DNA of 64,000 nucleotides from Brevipalpus yothersi (lineage: Eukaryota; Arthropoda; Arachnida; Trombidiformes; Tenuipalpidae): the NCBI GenBank assembly GCA_003956705.1, contig QZCP01000323.1, forward strand, positions 129,938-193,937. The letters run 5' to 3'. Under the pieces are notes generated by a model. The model was given only the letters and a program-made list of their open reading frames with translations. It was not told the origin of the DNA and searched no databases. Of the stretch, positions 12,269 to 22,179 are shown piece after piece. The translations under genes and the position numbers were made by a program. Position 1 is the first letter of the stretch. Every line of letters starts with the position of its first letter.

Positions 12269-14594
12269 GGAGAGAAAATTAGAACATAAACATTCTAGAA
12301 GCAAATTATAAGTGAGAACATAATTGATAGTATCGCATAGAGATTCATTTTGCAATCAAGATTAACAACTCAATTGACACTGTTATTGTGAGCACTTTTC
12401 ATTTCGTTTGGAATATACCTCAGAATTTCGAGTATAAATCTTGCTTTTTTGAAAAATTAACACTGAAACAATTTAACCATAAAGTGACTTGCTGATGTCA
12501 GTTGAACGCTAATTAGATGTTCAACCTGAGTTTATATTGACTTCATGTTCACAAATTTGTTAGTGTTGATGGGGCAAGTTTCGAAGAGACTTCAAGAGAA
12601 CAATATGATTTTGCAACACATTTTCGTCCGATGTAATAAGCAATGTATGTTCTGTCGAATGTGTCAACTGTGAAGCAAAAGGTTTCATTCGAACAAAATG
12701 AAGGATTTTGATTGAAATCGAATATTGTCCATTTCAAAATGATCTGTGGATCGAAAAAGAGCTAATTTGACGGGATGGACATTTGATATACAAAGTATTG
12801 CATTGTATTAACATGGAAAATTGGGATCACAACTCTTATTGGAGGGATTTCATTGAATATCTGTCCATTCGTTTTTGATAATTTTTTCCAATTATTAGTT
12901 TCCAAGAAAACCTCTCAAGAAAAAAGAGAGAAGAAAGAAGAAAAACAATTTCTTCTCTCACTTACAGACTCAATTGATTATATAATGTTGATATTAATTT
13001 AGCAAAAGTATGCAAGAAGAGTGAAATTGATAGTTTAACTCCTCCTCTCCTCTCCTTGATTAACTAGGGAAGTGAATTTTTGTGGGCATGAGAAAAAGAG
13101 CTTTTTATTCTAGCTTTTGAATTCTGAACAAGTTGATCATTGACAATGAATTGAGCTATCAACAACAGATATTTTATGTCATCACTTATGAATGCCTATT
13201 CTCATCTACATCGGTTGCATCCAGCATTCTGATCAATGGTATTGTTCTGTTATAATAGACCAACTCTATAGACTGGTATAGCTCTTGTATGGAAAGGAAC
13301 TCCAAGTAACTAAACACTTTTCCACAAAATTTGGTGGATCTCAAGGAGGTTTGAGAAGGATCATTATCAATTGCACTCTTCATCCCAAAATCAGAGAACA
13401 TCAATTCTGTCCATGGGTTTTATTTCATTTTCTTCGCTCTCTCTCCTCTTCCTCTGTTCCTCTTTTACTCTACATTGGCAGTTCATTTTCAAATTGAATA
13501 GAGACTCAATTCATCTTTGAGTTGCAATTTTGTCCACAAAAAAAAAGAAGCCTATGCAAGCAAAGTAGTGAGTAGTGAGTATAAGTGAAAAGAAATTACT
13601 AATCATTGAAGTGGCTATTCTAATGTCTTCTCAAGATGCAAGTGAAGAAATCTTTTTTCTCTTTTTGGGTAAGCTGCTTGTTGCAAATGATGGGTCATTT
13701 GTCATCATTTACCTGATTGTGAATGTGTGTGTGTGTGTATCGGAGGAATGAAGAGAACAGTTTTTCTCTTCCTCCAGAACCAAAAAAAAGCAACACACAA
13801 TGCATTAACTTACAATCAAACAGAGACTTTATTCAATTTTCTTTTGCTCTGATTTTGCTGCATATATTCGAGGATTTTCCCTATTTTTGGCCAACTTTTT
13901 GCATTATTTAGAAGATTGTCCAAGTTACTCTCTGTAATCGAAAGGCTAACAATTGTCTCTCTTGCTAGAATGATACATTTAATGTTTGTTACACAAAAGT
14001 TTCCCTTAATAGGAGGCATTATTCGACTATCATGCGAATACTTATTCTGTAATCTAGAAGAAAGATAATACACGAAAATACGGTGTAGTTCTGGAGATTT
14101 ATCGAACATTACAGTGAGAATGTCGAAGAACAAAGATCACCTCTAGAAAAATTTGGCTAGAATAGAGAAAAATTTCCCTCATATTCTTAGAGAATTCAAA
14201 TTTATTTGAAATCTCAGCACGATATTCTCTCCAAATAGGAAAGATCTTCAGCATGCTCTAAGGCTATGTCCAGAAGCGTTTCTCGATTTTTTTTCAAAAC
14301 CTTCTACTTTTATGAGGTATCTGTGGAACTTGTTCGCCAGAAAGAGGTTCAATGGTTGGGACTCGTTTACGATTGAGGTTATTGACAAGGAAAGAAAAAT
14401 TTCAGTATAAAATTTCCATAGAACTTACAATTTCTCAACTCTTCATGGTAGAAAGAGTTGGTATTTCCCATGGACACATTACTTAACCGAGTTGGAGGAT
14501 GCCAGAACAGAGTTGGCAAAACTACTTGAAAACCAGTTGATAACAATATGATTACAAAAAATTGCAAACTAAATTGCCCTTTACAAGAGTTCAT
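1..14594 (-). CDS. Dscam: Dscam-type Ig/FN3 cell-adhesion receptor, 5' part (3' end outside window)
   Basis: Homophilic neuronal adhesion receptor of the Dscam family. Twelve phase-compatible exons (minus strand): 14594-14429 (signal peptide; hydrophobic FFVIILLSTGF), 12081-11704 (Ig1), 7220-6792 (Ig2), 6538-6221 (Ig3), 5071-4769 (Ig4), 4670-4486 and 4180-3946 (Ig5 into Ig6), 1947-1789 (Ig6), 1657-1373 (Ig7), 1289-1170 and 1076-903 (Ig8), 800 to beyond 1 (Ig9, first FN3, start of second FN3). Every Ig domain shows the Cys, Trp and YxC pattern. Family signatures include YAIPGN (Ig2), GLPLVKSMQ (Ig6), APRWLSEP (Ig8) and VKVSWSSPP (FN3). Most exons are phase 1-1. The first exon is the least certain: it fits by phase and hydrophobicity only. 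The acceptor at 12081 was preferred because the alternative near 12017 would create a stop with that exon. Introns of 4.5 kb (Ig1-Ig2), 2.3 kb (5') and 2.0 kb (inside Ig6) contain no duplicated Ig exons that I can see. Confidence 0.9.
5853..5906. repeat. (AG)n microsatellite in Dscam intron (CU tract in transcript)
   Basis: Uninterrupted dinucleotide run of about 54 bp in the intron between the Ig3 and Ig4 exons. On the Dscam sense strand it is a long CU tract. Confidence 0.97.
6664..6732. repeat. (AG)n microsatellite in Dscam intron (CU tract in transcript)
   Basis: Uninterrupted run of about 69 bp in the intron between the Ig2 and Ig3 exons. It begins about 60 bp downstream of the Ig2 donor in transcript orientation. 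Confidence 0.97.
7281..7312. repeat. (GAAA)n/(GA)n short tandem repeat
   Basis: Tetranucleotide GAAA units passing into GA units, just upstream of the Ig2 exon of Dscam in transcript orientation. Confidence 0.9.
12237..12268. repeat. Imperfect (GA)n run
   Basis: GA-rich run with single-base interruptions, in the first Dscam intron just upstream of the Ig1 exon. Confidence 0.85.
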
Positions 14595-15657
14595 TGTTGA
14601 CGGAAAAACTTGCTACACAACATCATTATTAACTTTTATAAGCCACATATTTGTGTGATCAACTTTTCATCTTCCAAATTGATCGATAAAATTGGAGGAA
14701 AAAAATTGGTAAAAATTGGTGTACATTTTCGATTTTAACTTTCAAAAACTTCGTTCACATCTCCTCCACACACATAACTTTACATCATTTGGAATGCTGA
14801 AACTTTCTCAATCAACTGGACGCATCCACGAGAATCTCGAAAACTGTATCACTCATCCAGATAGTTCTAATTCGATGCGCATAATCCTTTCGATTACCGC
14901 TTTGAGCTCTATATTCATCCCTACATGGGTCCAATATCAGTGGCTCGACCTGATGGTTTCCTACATACCCTTAGATAAAAAAATTCCACAAATTCCAAAA
15001 TATTCTCATTGATTCTTGATCGAAGATTTCCCAACCAAAAAGGAGAAAACTTTACCCAAAAATAAGAAATCATTTCTGATATAGAAAAAGTTATAAGAAG
15101 GTCTTCGTACTCCAACTTACACATTTGTCCTACAAGTTTCCCAAGTACACCCTAATCCACCCCACTTAGTGGGCCATCCAGAAGCCTCGAGGCTCGAGCC
15201 TCGAAGAGTTATTTGAACTCTGTCTCTGTGTCTTTCTCTTTTCTCCGTCTTTGGGTTTATTTTTCTGTTTCCGCTTCCGAGAGGGTGGCGCAAGTGGCGC
15301 AAAATGATTTTCAAACCTCAAAATGCGCATGATTACAATGCACACCTTCAGAAGAATGTTCTGTGAATTGCTTGTTTAATTTTGATTCTCTTTCAAATCA
15401 TCCTCTGTATTAACCCTTTGCTGACCATTGTCATTTATAGTTAGTGTAACTATCAGTGTTTATAGTGGTGTATCGGTGGCCATAAGTGTTGAGCCGATAA
15501 TTAATCGATACCGTTTGAACACAATATCCAGTGTGTGTATCTCTTTGTGCGTGTGTGATATTTGAAAATCTTATTGTGTCCGTTTGGAACAAGCTCTTTC
15601 TCTTCTCTCTTCTCTCGCTCGGCTAGCTTCCACTTTCACACCTTTTTTCAGGCAGAC
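14595..15657. promoter_or_regulatory. Intergenic region between Dscam 5' exon and Ran, with GC-rich promoter-like block
   Basis: About 1.06 kb between the divergent Dscam and Ran genes. It holds an 18-bp perfect palindrome centred on CTCGAG (15187-15204) and a tandem GTGGCGCAA pair (15286-15303) that resembles E2F-type half sites on the minus strand. The Ran 5' UTR probably lies within the last 250 bp. A pyrimidine-rich TTTTTTCAG at about 15643-15651 could be a 5'UTR splice acceptor. No coding exon was recognised here. Confidence 0.5.
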
Positions 15658-17029
15658 ATGCAGCAGCAGACAACACCGGTTCAAGACATACCTACATTCA
15701 AATGTATACTCGTTGGTGATGGAGGTACTGGTAAGACAACGTTCGTCAAGAGACATCTTACTGGTGAATTTGAGAAAAAATATGTGGGTAAGTTACAGAA
15801 TGATTTGTGTGTGAGATGGTGATGATGATTATTATCATTGTCGTCATTAAAGTCAACTTGCTCTCTTTTCTCTCTCTCTCACTCTTACTCTTACTCTTAC
15901 TCTTATTTTTCTGAGCCTATGTCGACTTGTGTATGAAGGGTGGATGAAAGAGAAGAGAGAGAGAGAGACATAGAGAGAGAAAGATTTTTTACAGAGATAC
16001 ACAATTACAGAGATCGGCTTATGACTACGTTAGTTTGATATGCTTACAAGGGTTAGAGCTTGTCAATCAAGGTGTATTTGTGTTTTGATGTTCATTATTT
16101 TTATACACATTGTTTTTTTCCATTCCCTATTATTCGTATCTATATAGCCACTCTTGGTGTCGAGGTGCATCCGTTGGTGTTCGATACTACCAGAGGACGA
16201 ATTCGATTTAACGTATGGGACACAGCAGGACAAGAAAAATTCGGAGGCTTGCGTGATGGCTACTACATTCAAGGTATTGATTCTATGATTATGATGACAT
16301 TGAGATTATTTTGTGTGTATATATACGATATATATTACTTACACAATCTCTCTCAAATATCATCTCTGATAAGAATGACTCTCTTGATTGATTGATAATT
16401 GATACTATTATTGTGTTTACTTCCACCTATTCTAATTGAAATTTGTTTTTCCCTTTTCTCTTCTTCTCTTCCAGGCCAATGTGCCATTTTAATGTTTGAT
16501 GTAACATCACGAGTCACCTACAAGAACATAGCTCAATGGTATCGTGATCTTGTTCGAGTTTGTGACAATATTCCCATGTGCCTCTGTGGAAATAAGGCTG
16601 ATGTTAAGGATAGGAAGGTTAAAGCAAAATCCATCACTTTCCATAGAAAGAAAAATCTTCAAGTGAGTTATCTTTCTATTCGCGCCTCACGCTACAGCTA
16701 GACATTATTCCATCTAAATTTACTCTTATTGTTAAAAACTTGTCAGTTCATTACCGGTATCCTTGTTATAGCTTTACTAATTCAATCAAATTCTCTTTAA
16801 TCGATTACAGTACTATGATATTAGCGCCAAAAGTAATTACAATTTTGAGAAACCTTTCCTTTGGCTGGCTCGTAAACTCATTGGTGATCCAAACCTAGAA
16901 TTCGTGGCCATGCCCGCCTTGGCACCACCGGAAGTCACCATGGATCCAGAATGGCAACAAAAATTGGAAAGTGAAATGAAAGAGGCTCAAAACGTATCGC
17001 TTCCCGATGATGATGACGATGATTTGTAG
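15658..17029 (+). CDS. Ran: Ran GTPase (GTP-binding nuclear protein)
   Basis: Small GTPase that drives nucleocytoplasmic transport through importins and exportins and helps organise the spindle. Four exons: 15658-15787, 16148-16273, 16475-16662, 16811-17029, giving 220 residues against about 216 in vertebrates. Motifs: P-loop GDGGTGKT (residues 20-27), effector region TLGVEVHPL, switch II WDTAGQEKFGG, base-recognition GNKADVKD (usually GNKVD) and SAKSNYNFEKPF. The acidic C-terminal DDDDDL tail needed for RanBP binding is intact. Residues 1-13 differ from other species, as is usual. The start is the ATG after a pyrimidine-rich stretch; the in-frame extension upstream lacks family similarity. 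A canonical AATAAA follows at 17328. Confidence 0.98.
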
Positions 17030-17327
17030 ATAACTGGATCCATTGTTCACACCTCGAAAATAGAAATCGAAACCATTCTCTCTCTCTCTCTCTTGTCCTC
17101 TATCTTTCGTCTCTTCATTTCAAAGGAATTATCCCGAAAAGAAAAGATGCGATTGGGCGTTGGGTTCATCCGATCACTTTACCCAGTTTTAGCAGTTTAT
17201 CTCTATCACCACTAATTTGTACAACCCCCCTTCTTTTTTTCATTTCCAACTCCCATCAAATTGAAGAAGAAAAAAAAACAAAGAAACAAACAAAAACAAA
17301 AACAAACAATTGGAGGAAAAATCATGG

Positions 17328-17333
17328 AATAAA
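17328..17333 (+). terminator. Ran polyadenylation signal AATAAA
   Basis: Canonical hexamer about 300 bp after the Ran stop, preceded by an A/C-rich 3' UTR. Confidence 0.7.
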
Positions 17334-17845
17334 AGTACACCTTATGGTCTCGTTCTATTTATTTACTCATTGCTATTAAACTCAACTCTTCACTCTTTCT
17401 CTCCTTCTCTCAACATAAATTTCTTTCCACCTTCCTCAATCGTCTCTTCTAATCTTCTCGGATAATTTCGCAACAAAAATTGTAATCCCATCTTAATCAC
17501 CGACAACTTCCTCAATCCTATGTGATTATATCGATCCGGAAGCAGACTGACTCAAACTGCTCTTGGCCGGTTGAAACCTCGTGATACTGGTTCAATCCAC
17601 TCGAACTATTACCATTCCATGAGCATTTCCGAGCAGCATATGTTGACTCCTTGCCATTCAATTCACACCCACATTCAAGATGTTTTCGAGCATCTCAGAT
17701 AAACAAACATGTTACTCCTTGAGACAGAAAGAATTCCTAGTGAATTCCAATATCATGGATTAGGCAAAAAGGCACTTGTATTAGTACAATCAGATTGAAA
17801 TTTTTTACAATATACATTCGATGTTGACATGATTGTCGAGAGTTT
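17334..17845. other. Intergenic, Ran 3' end to RRP8 3' end
   Basis: Convergent gene ends. No reading frame with protein-like features was seen. A GGTTCAATCC string at about 17589 resembles a tRNA B-box, but the flanking arms do not pair. Confidence 0.6.
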
Positions 17846-18742
17846 TCAAGGGGTAAAGCCCAAGGAACGTCTATCACCATTATGACATGCTTTCAAAGTT
17901 ATATCTGGTAGAGAATTTTTGGTAGATTTCTTGGCATCTTTTCTTTTAACAAAAATGAAGAATACAAAAAATTCATTCGGTGGAAGAAACTTTTTTTCAA
18001 CCAAATCGAAACCATAATTTTTCATTTTATCGATAAACTTATCGACAGTTTCTTCCTCGAATCGTGATGAAACTTCAGCAATCAGTAGATTTCCTTTCCG
18101 TTTGAGAATTCGATTCGCTTCCAAAATGAGATCCCTGATGTTGGTTGCCATCAATGAGAGGCTGAAGACAACATAATTACAAGTATGATTTTTGATAGGT
18201 ACATTGATTAAATTGGCAGCAATCACATCTTTATGATCAGAACAAGCATCAAAAGAGATCACTTTGGCTTTGGTTAACTTTTGTTTCAGTATCGGCAGAC
18301 GACCACAGCCCATATCGGCAATGGTACACTCTTTTTCCCAATCAGGACCTTCAGCTTGTTGAATGGTGTCGGCAATAAAATCAACTGGTTTTAATGGCCA
18401 TTTATTAACAATCTGTTCATAAGCTTTGTGATATCGCTGAAATTGTTCCTTGTCTTTCATATAATTGAAACCTTCATCAGAGGAATGTTCGTAAATAAAT
18501 TCATTCATCGATCTGAATCTTGACAGTTCAAGAGTTTTATGACACTTCTCAGCCAGCTTCTCACGAGTACTTTTTCCACTTGATTGCTTTGATCTATCTT
18601 TATATTTGAATAAATTTTTCGAAGTCAGTTCAAGTCCCTTGCTTGGATCATCTTCAGTCGAAGATCTTTGCTTTTTCTGATTCTTTCTCAAAAGTCGCTC
18701 AATCTTGTGGCAATGTTTACTCTTGAAAGTAGAGTCTTTCAT
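17846..18742 (-). CDS. Rrp8: RRP8-like ribosomal RNA adenine-N1 methyltransferase
   Basis: Nucleolar S-adenosylmethionine-dependent enzyme. The family methylates N1 of a conserved adenosine in the large-subunit rRNA and, in mammals (nucleomethylin), also takes part in rDNA silencing. Intronless, 298 residues. The N-terminal 75 residues are Lys/Arg/Ser-rich, as expected for nucleolar targeting. The Rossmann methyltransferase core follows: FQRYHKAYEQIVNKWP, motif I IADMGCGRLP (about 141-150), motif II VISFDAC, the family signature VVFSLSLMATN, then LIAEVSSRFE. Motif I reads MGCGRLP where the family usually has FGCGDA; the glycines are kept. The ATG at 18742 is the first ATG in frame. The upstream in-frame stretch encodes Ser/Asn runs and has no ATG. 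Confidence 0.93.
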   Translation of the reverse strand: MKDSTFKSKHCHKIERLLRKNQKKQRSSTEDDPSKGLELTSKNLFKYKDRSKQSSGKSTREKLAEKCHKTLELSRFRSMNEFIYEHSSDEGFNYMKDKEQFQRYHKAYEQIVNKWPLKPVDFIADTIQQAEGPDWEKECTIADMGCGRLPILKQKLTKAKVISFDACSDHKDVIAANLINVPIKNHTCNYVVFSLSLMATNIRDLILEANRILKRKGNLLIAEVSSRFEEETVDKFIDKMKNYGFDLVEKKFLPPNEFFVFFIFVKRKDAKKSTKNSLPDITLKACHNGDRRSLGFTP

Positions 18743-19222
18743 ATTGTTGTTGTTGTTATTGCTACTGCTGCTGCTGATGATGATGATGAAATACTCAAAA
18801 CTCAACGAAAACAATTAAATTAACTACACACAGTTTCAATTATAATCATCAAAATCAGCTCACTATGTTAACGAGATTCTTGAATCATAACATTAACACA
18901 TGTTCCAGAGGGCGCTTTTAGTATGCAGTTATTTAAATTAATTTAAATATTGATTCCTTAATTTTTTCAGACTAATTAATTCATAATGATCAACGGTTTG
19001 GATCTTTGGAGCTAGAAGACTGTGAAGAAATTTTGCAATTTTGCAATCTCTTGATGCCAGGCTGGGGTCTTTGTACTCTGGATATATTTTTCAAAAAAAT
19101 CGACCGGATTGGAGTTTTGATTATTCAAAATTAGATATCACTTTGAGTTTGGAATTGATCGAGTGAAATTTTCCTTCATGGGTTGAACATTTTGATTGTT
19201 CCTTTTTGAGTGATACTGAGGG
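18743..19222. other. Intergenic, RRP8 5' flank
   Basis: Short spacer between two minus-strand genes. ATC and TTG trinucleotide runs (18722-18790) form the RRP8 leader. Nothing else was recognised. Confidence 0.6.
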
Positions 19223-21067
19223 TCAAATGAATTGATATCGATGAGAAATTATGAGATTTAGGATAGAGAGGACCAATAAAATCGATGGAATAGCTTTTTC
19301 TCGAGACTTGCCGCCAGCGTACAACTTTGGCCCAAAATTGCGACTCAATTCCATGATCACTTTTTTTGGCAATGATTCTATTCCTCTGATTGAGTAAGAA
19401 CCAGTGATGTTCGTGGAACTCATAAAATCTGTGTAAATTTCATCATCAATTGAGAATGTTATCTTATCACCATACCCTGGCTGATACTCATAATCTGAAT
19501 GAACAGTCAGAATAGAATTTTCATCAGAATGAGAAATATTGAGAATTTTAAAACATGAAGGCTCTTTAACTGTTTTCCCTTGCTCACATTTACCATTGAT
19601 CCATCGACAATTCATACCAGATCCAACCATGACACAAGATGCACATGTATCTAAAAAGTTACATGGGACCAGAGGAAAACGTTCGAATTCAAATTTATTT
19701 GATTCTCTGTATACCAGACAAATACTTCCCGATTTTGAATCGATTCTGAGTTGATCTTCCCTAATCTTTCCAGAGTTGGAAAGATTGAATAAACCATCTA
19801 CTCTCTTCTTATTCTGCTCAGAAGCTGGTCCAGGTGTATGATCAGGAATGTATGTCGTGAGGAATCCCTTACTTGATGAGTATTCTAGAAGAGATATATT
19901 GGGCAGTAAACCTTCTGCATAAAAATAATAAGAATAATGGGGAGGACCATGGCCATCATCGATGTGGATTATCACAGGTCCTATTGGAGAGAAGTTTGAC
20001 ACGCAACTGGAATAGTCATATTCAGAATAATTGTAAACTTTCTCCCATACCGTGATTATGGAGGAACATGAGCATTGAACAGTTCTTCTACCAGAAAAAA
20101 GTGACTTGAAATCTATACACTCAAAATCTGAACCAAAGGCTCGCTCGATATTACCACCATTGCAGATGATCTCTCGAACTTTATTCATGAAAGTGGCAAA
20201 TTGATTGAGATCAAGTTTTCTGAGACCATGATAAAGTATTTCTCTGATAGAATAAAGTGCAAAAAAAGATGGTGGGCCAACAAAACCAGTGAAAAAAGAT
20301 GTAGGTTTTCCAAATGCATACTTTGCGGTAAGGAATATGGAAACAGTTTTTTCCATGATATTTTGACCTGAAGTCGATGGTTCATCTAGCTTGAAAATTA
20401 TTCCACCAGAATTAGGAAAAGTTTCACTTTGTCGAGAATTTTGCTTATATCTGGGCCTAGACCAGAGTCCAACAGCGATAATAGAATTTTCCCATGGAAA
20501 AGATGTAACGAACTGAATTTCATTGAAAACCATGGTTGAATAATTAACAGATAGAGAAGAAACGTTTGTAAATTTTCCTCTTCTCCCTGGTCTCAATAAA
20601 GTGATCAATTTTAAACTTGTCCCTTGATCATCTGTACTGCGATTAACTTTGGATGCAAATTGCCAAAAAAATTCTCCATTCAAAGTTGGAAAAACACGAG
20701 TTCGACTGTCTTTGGAAAATTGTTCATTATTTCTGCTCACTGTATTGAATATCACAATCAAATCGGGACCTTCTCGTACAATCGTATCAACACTCATCAA
20801 TACATAGAAATATGATTCGAAAATTGGTGATATTTGTCCAAAATTGATACCCATCTCTGTCGTGGTGAACGTTTCATGTTCCCAATTGACCACAAGTGTT
20901 AAATGAGTACTATTCCAACTAACTGCACGTTGAGCATACTCATGATAGACGAATGTTTCGATCTCTTTGCTCACATTAAACTGCCTAATAGCATTATGGC
21001 AAACTAGATTTGCAAAACCAAAATCAATGAAAAGTGCCAACACTACTGTTAAAATTGAAAATTGCAT
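19223..21067 (-). CDS. Secreted or GPI-anchored plexin/semaphorin-like protein with PSI motif
   Basis: Intronless, 614 residues. Signal peptide: MQFSILTVVLALFIDFGFA, followed by LVCHN. Residues about 25-460 are a long extracellular region with many N-glycosylation sequons and β-rich segments; by position and texture it looks like a degenerate sema propeller. A cysteine cluster CNFLDTCASC...CRW...KC (about residues 466-490) matches the PSI module of plexins, semaphorins and integrins. A short IPT-like β segment follows. The last 25 residues are hydrophobic (IPSILLVLSILNLII) after a small-residue GGKS site, which suggests a GPI-anchor signal or a single membrane anchor. There is no cytoplasmic GAP domain, so it is not a full plexin. 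Probably a ligand, decoy or coreceptor; the exact role is unknown. It shares a 302-bp divergent promoter with the next gene. Confidence 0.7.
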   Translation of the reverse strand: MQFSILTVVLALFIDFGFANLVCHNAIRQFNVSKEIETFVYHEYAQRAVSWNSTHLTLVVNWEHETFTTTEMGINFGQISPIFESYFYVLMSVDTIVREGPDLIVIFNTVSRNNEQFSKDSRTRVFPTLNGEFFWQFASKVNRSTDDQGTSLKLITLLRPGRRGKFTNVSSLSVNYSTMVFNEIQFVTSFPWENSIIAVGLWSRPRYKQNSRQSETFPNSGGIIFKLDEPSTSGQNIMEKTVSIFLTAKYAFGKPTSFFTGFVGPPSFFALYSIREILYHGLRKLDLNQFATFMNKVREIICNGGNIERAFGSDFECIDFKSLFSGRRTVQCSCSSIITVWEKVYNYSEYDYSSCVSNFSPIGPVIIHIDDGHGPPHYSYYFYAEGLLPNISLLEYSSSKGFLTTYIPDHTPGPASEQNKKRVDGLFNLSNSGKIREDQLRIDSKSGSICLVYRESNKFEFERFPLVPCNFLDTCASCVMVGSGMNCRWINGKCEQGKTVKEPSCFKILNISHSDENSILTVHSDYEYQPGYGDKITFSIDDEIYTDFMSSTNITGSYSIRGIESLPKKVIMELSRNFGPKLYAGGKSREKAIPSILLVLSILNLIISHRYQFI

Positions 21068-21369
21068 AAATTAATTTCTTAATCAGTCTTTTTGTTTGAG
21101 ATAGAAATGGAACGAACACCTTAATTTCTCAATACATAATTGAGAATCAGTGATCAACAAACTATTGATGATGCTTGAGAAACCATCATCATCATGCTCA
21201 TGACAATTAATAATGATTCAGGGATTATAAGAGATGTTATATCTGGTTGTTTCACAATCCCATTGAATTGGTCTCAATCAAAATTGTGCGATCAAATGGT
21301 GAAAAATTATCATCTACTATTCATTTAATTCATAGCCTATGTAACTTTCGATAATCTAATCTGAAAATC
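21068..21369. promoter_or_regulatory. Shared divergent promoter region
   Basis: 302 bp between the start codons of the PSI protein (minus) and the orphan helical protein (plus). It must contain both promoters and leaders. No TATA box or other clear element was identified. Confidence 0.5.
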
Positions 21370-22179
21370 ATGGCTTCATCATCTACACATCATGCCAAAA
21401 AGAGGTCCAGTGGAAAAATATTGTCCGGACTCAAAACGATAAAAGGTAGAAATAAAGAGGTAAGTGAATTTCGGTAGTTTTCTTTGTAATGATTTCGATT
21501 TTCAACGCGATTTTGAAAAAAATTTATGATATGAATTTATCAATAGAGAACAAGTCGTCCAGCACTTCTTCGAAATTCAATGGTCTCAAGTGTTGATATT
21601 GAAGATGAAATGACAAATGAAAGAATAGATGAAGCTGTTAAAGTGTTGAAACAATGTGTTGTATCTGAACCGAATACCACTTTTGGTACATTTTATCGAA
21701 GATTTCATGCTTTTTCATTTTGTGCATCAAAACCTAAATGGGACAAAATATTTATCAAAGTATGGTTAAAGGCACGAAGAGAACTTGCCCACGAAAAGGA
21801 ACACATTGAACTGGGCACAAGTAAAAAAGCAATATCAAATGTAATTGAAAGTTATTTGCGAAATTCACCATATAAACGGCTACCATACTATGAGAAGGAA
21901 CTTTTGATTGTCGATAAGCTTGGCAAAGAATATGGCTGTTCACGAGCGGAAACCTACAAGGATGCAATATTAGATGATTATATTCACAAAATATGTCTAG
22001 AAGCAGGACATGGACTGGAGAATATTGAAATTCAACAATTAATTGAGAAAATTTTTCTCAACACTATGGCCACCATGGAGGTGGAAGTATTCATGTTAAA
22101 ATGGTTTTGTCCGTGTTTCTCGATTTCCGTTGAAGAGTTCGATAAACTCTTGAATCCAGTCAGAGGCTTGTTTAAATGA
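21370..22179 (+). CDS. Uncharacterised helical protein, 240 aa
   Basis: Two exons, 21370-21459 and 21547-22179, joined in phase 0 (donor GTAAGT; acceptor CAATAG). The N-terminal 45 residues are basic and Ser-rich (KKRSSGKILSGLKTIKGRNKE). The remainder is predicted mostly α-helical, with aromatic/charged segments such as TFGTFYRRFHAF and KPKWDKIFIKVWLKARREL. There is no signal peptide or transmembrane segment, so it is probably cytosolic or nuclear. Codon use and the clean splice phase argue that it is real. I do not recognise the family. A very divergent all-helical domain (RGS-like in texture only) is a guess that I do not assert. Confidence 0.65.

Noticed and set aside
13816..14133. 105-codon minus-strand frame in the first Dscam intron
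   Set aside because: No Ig pattern, no family and no convincing splice sites linking it to Dscam; kept as intron sequence.
17560..17620. tRNA-like B-box string GGTTCAATCC
   Set aside because: The flanking bases do not form a T-stem, and no acceptor or D-arm pairing was found.
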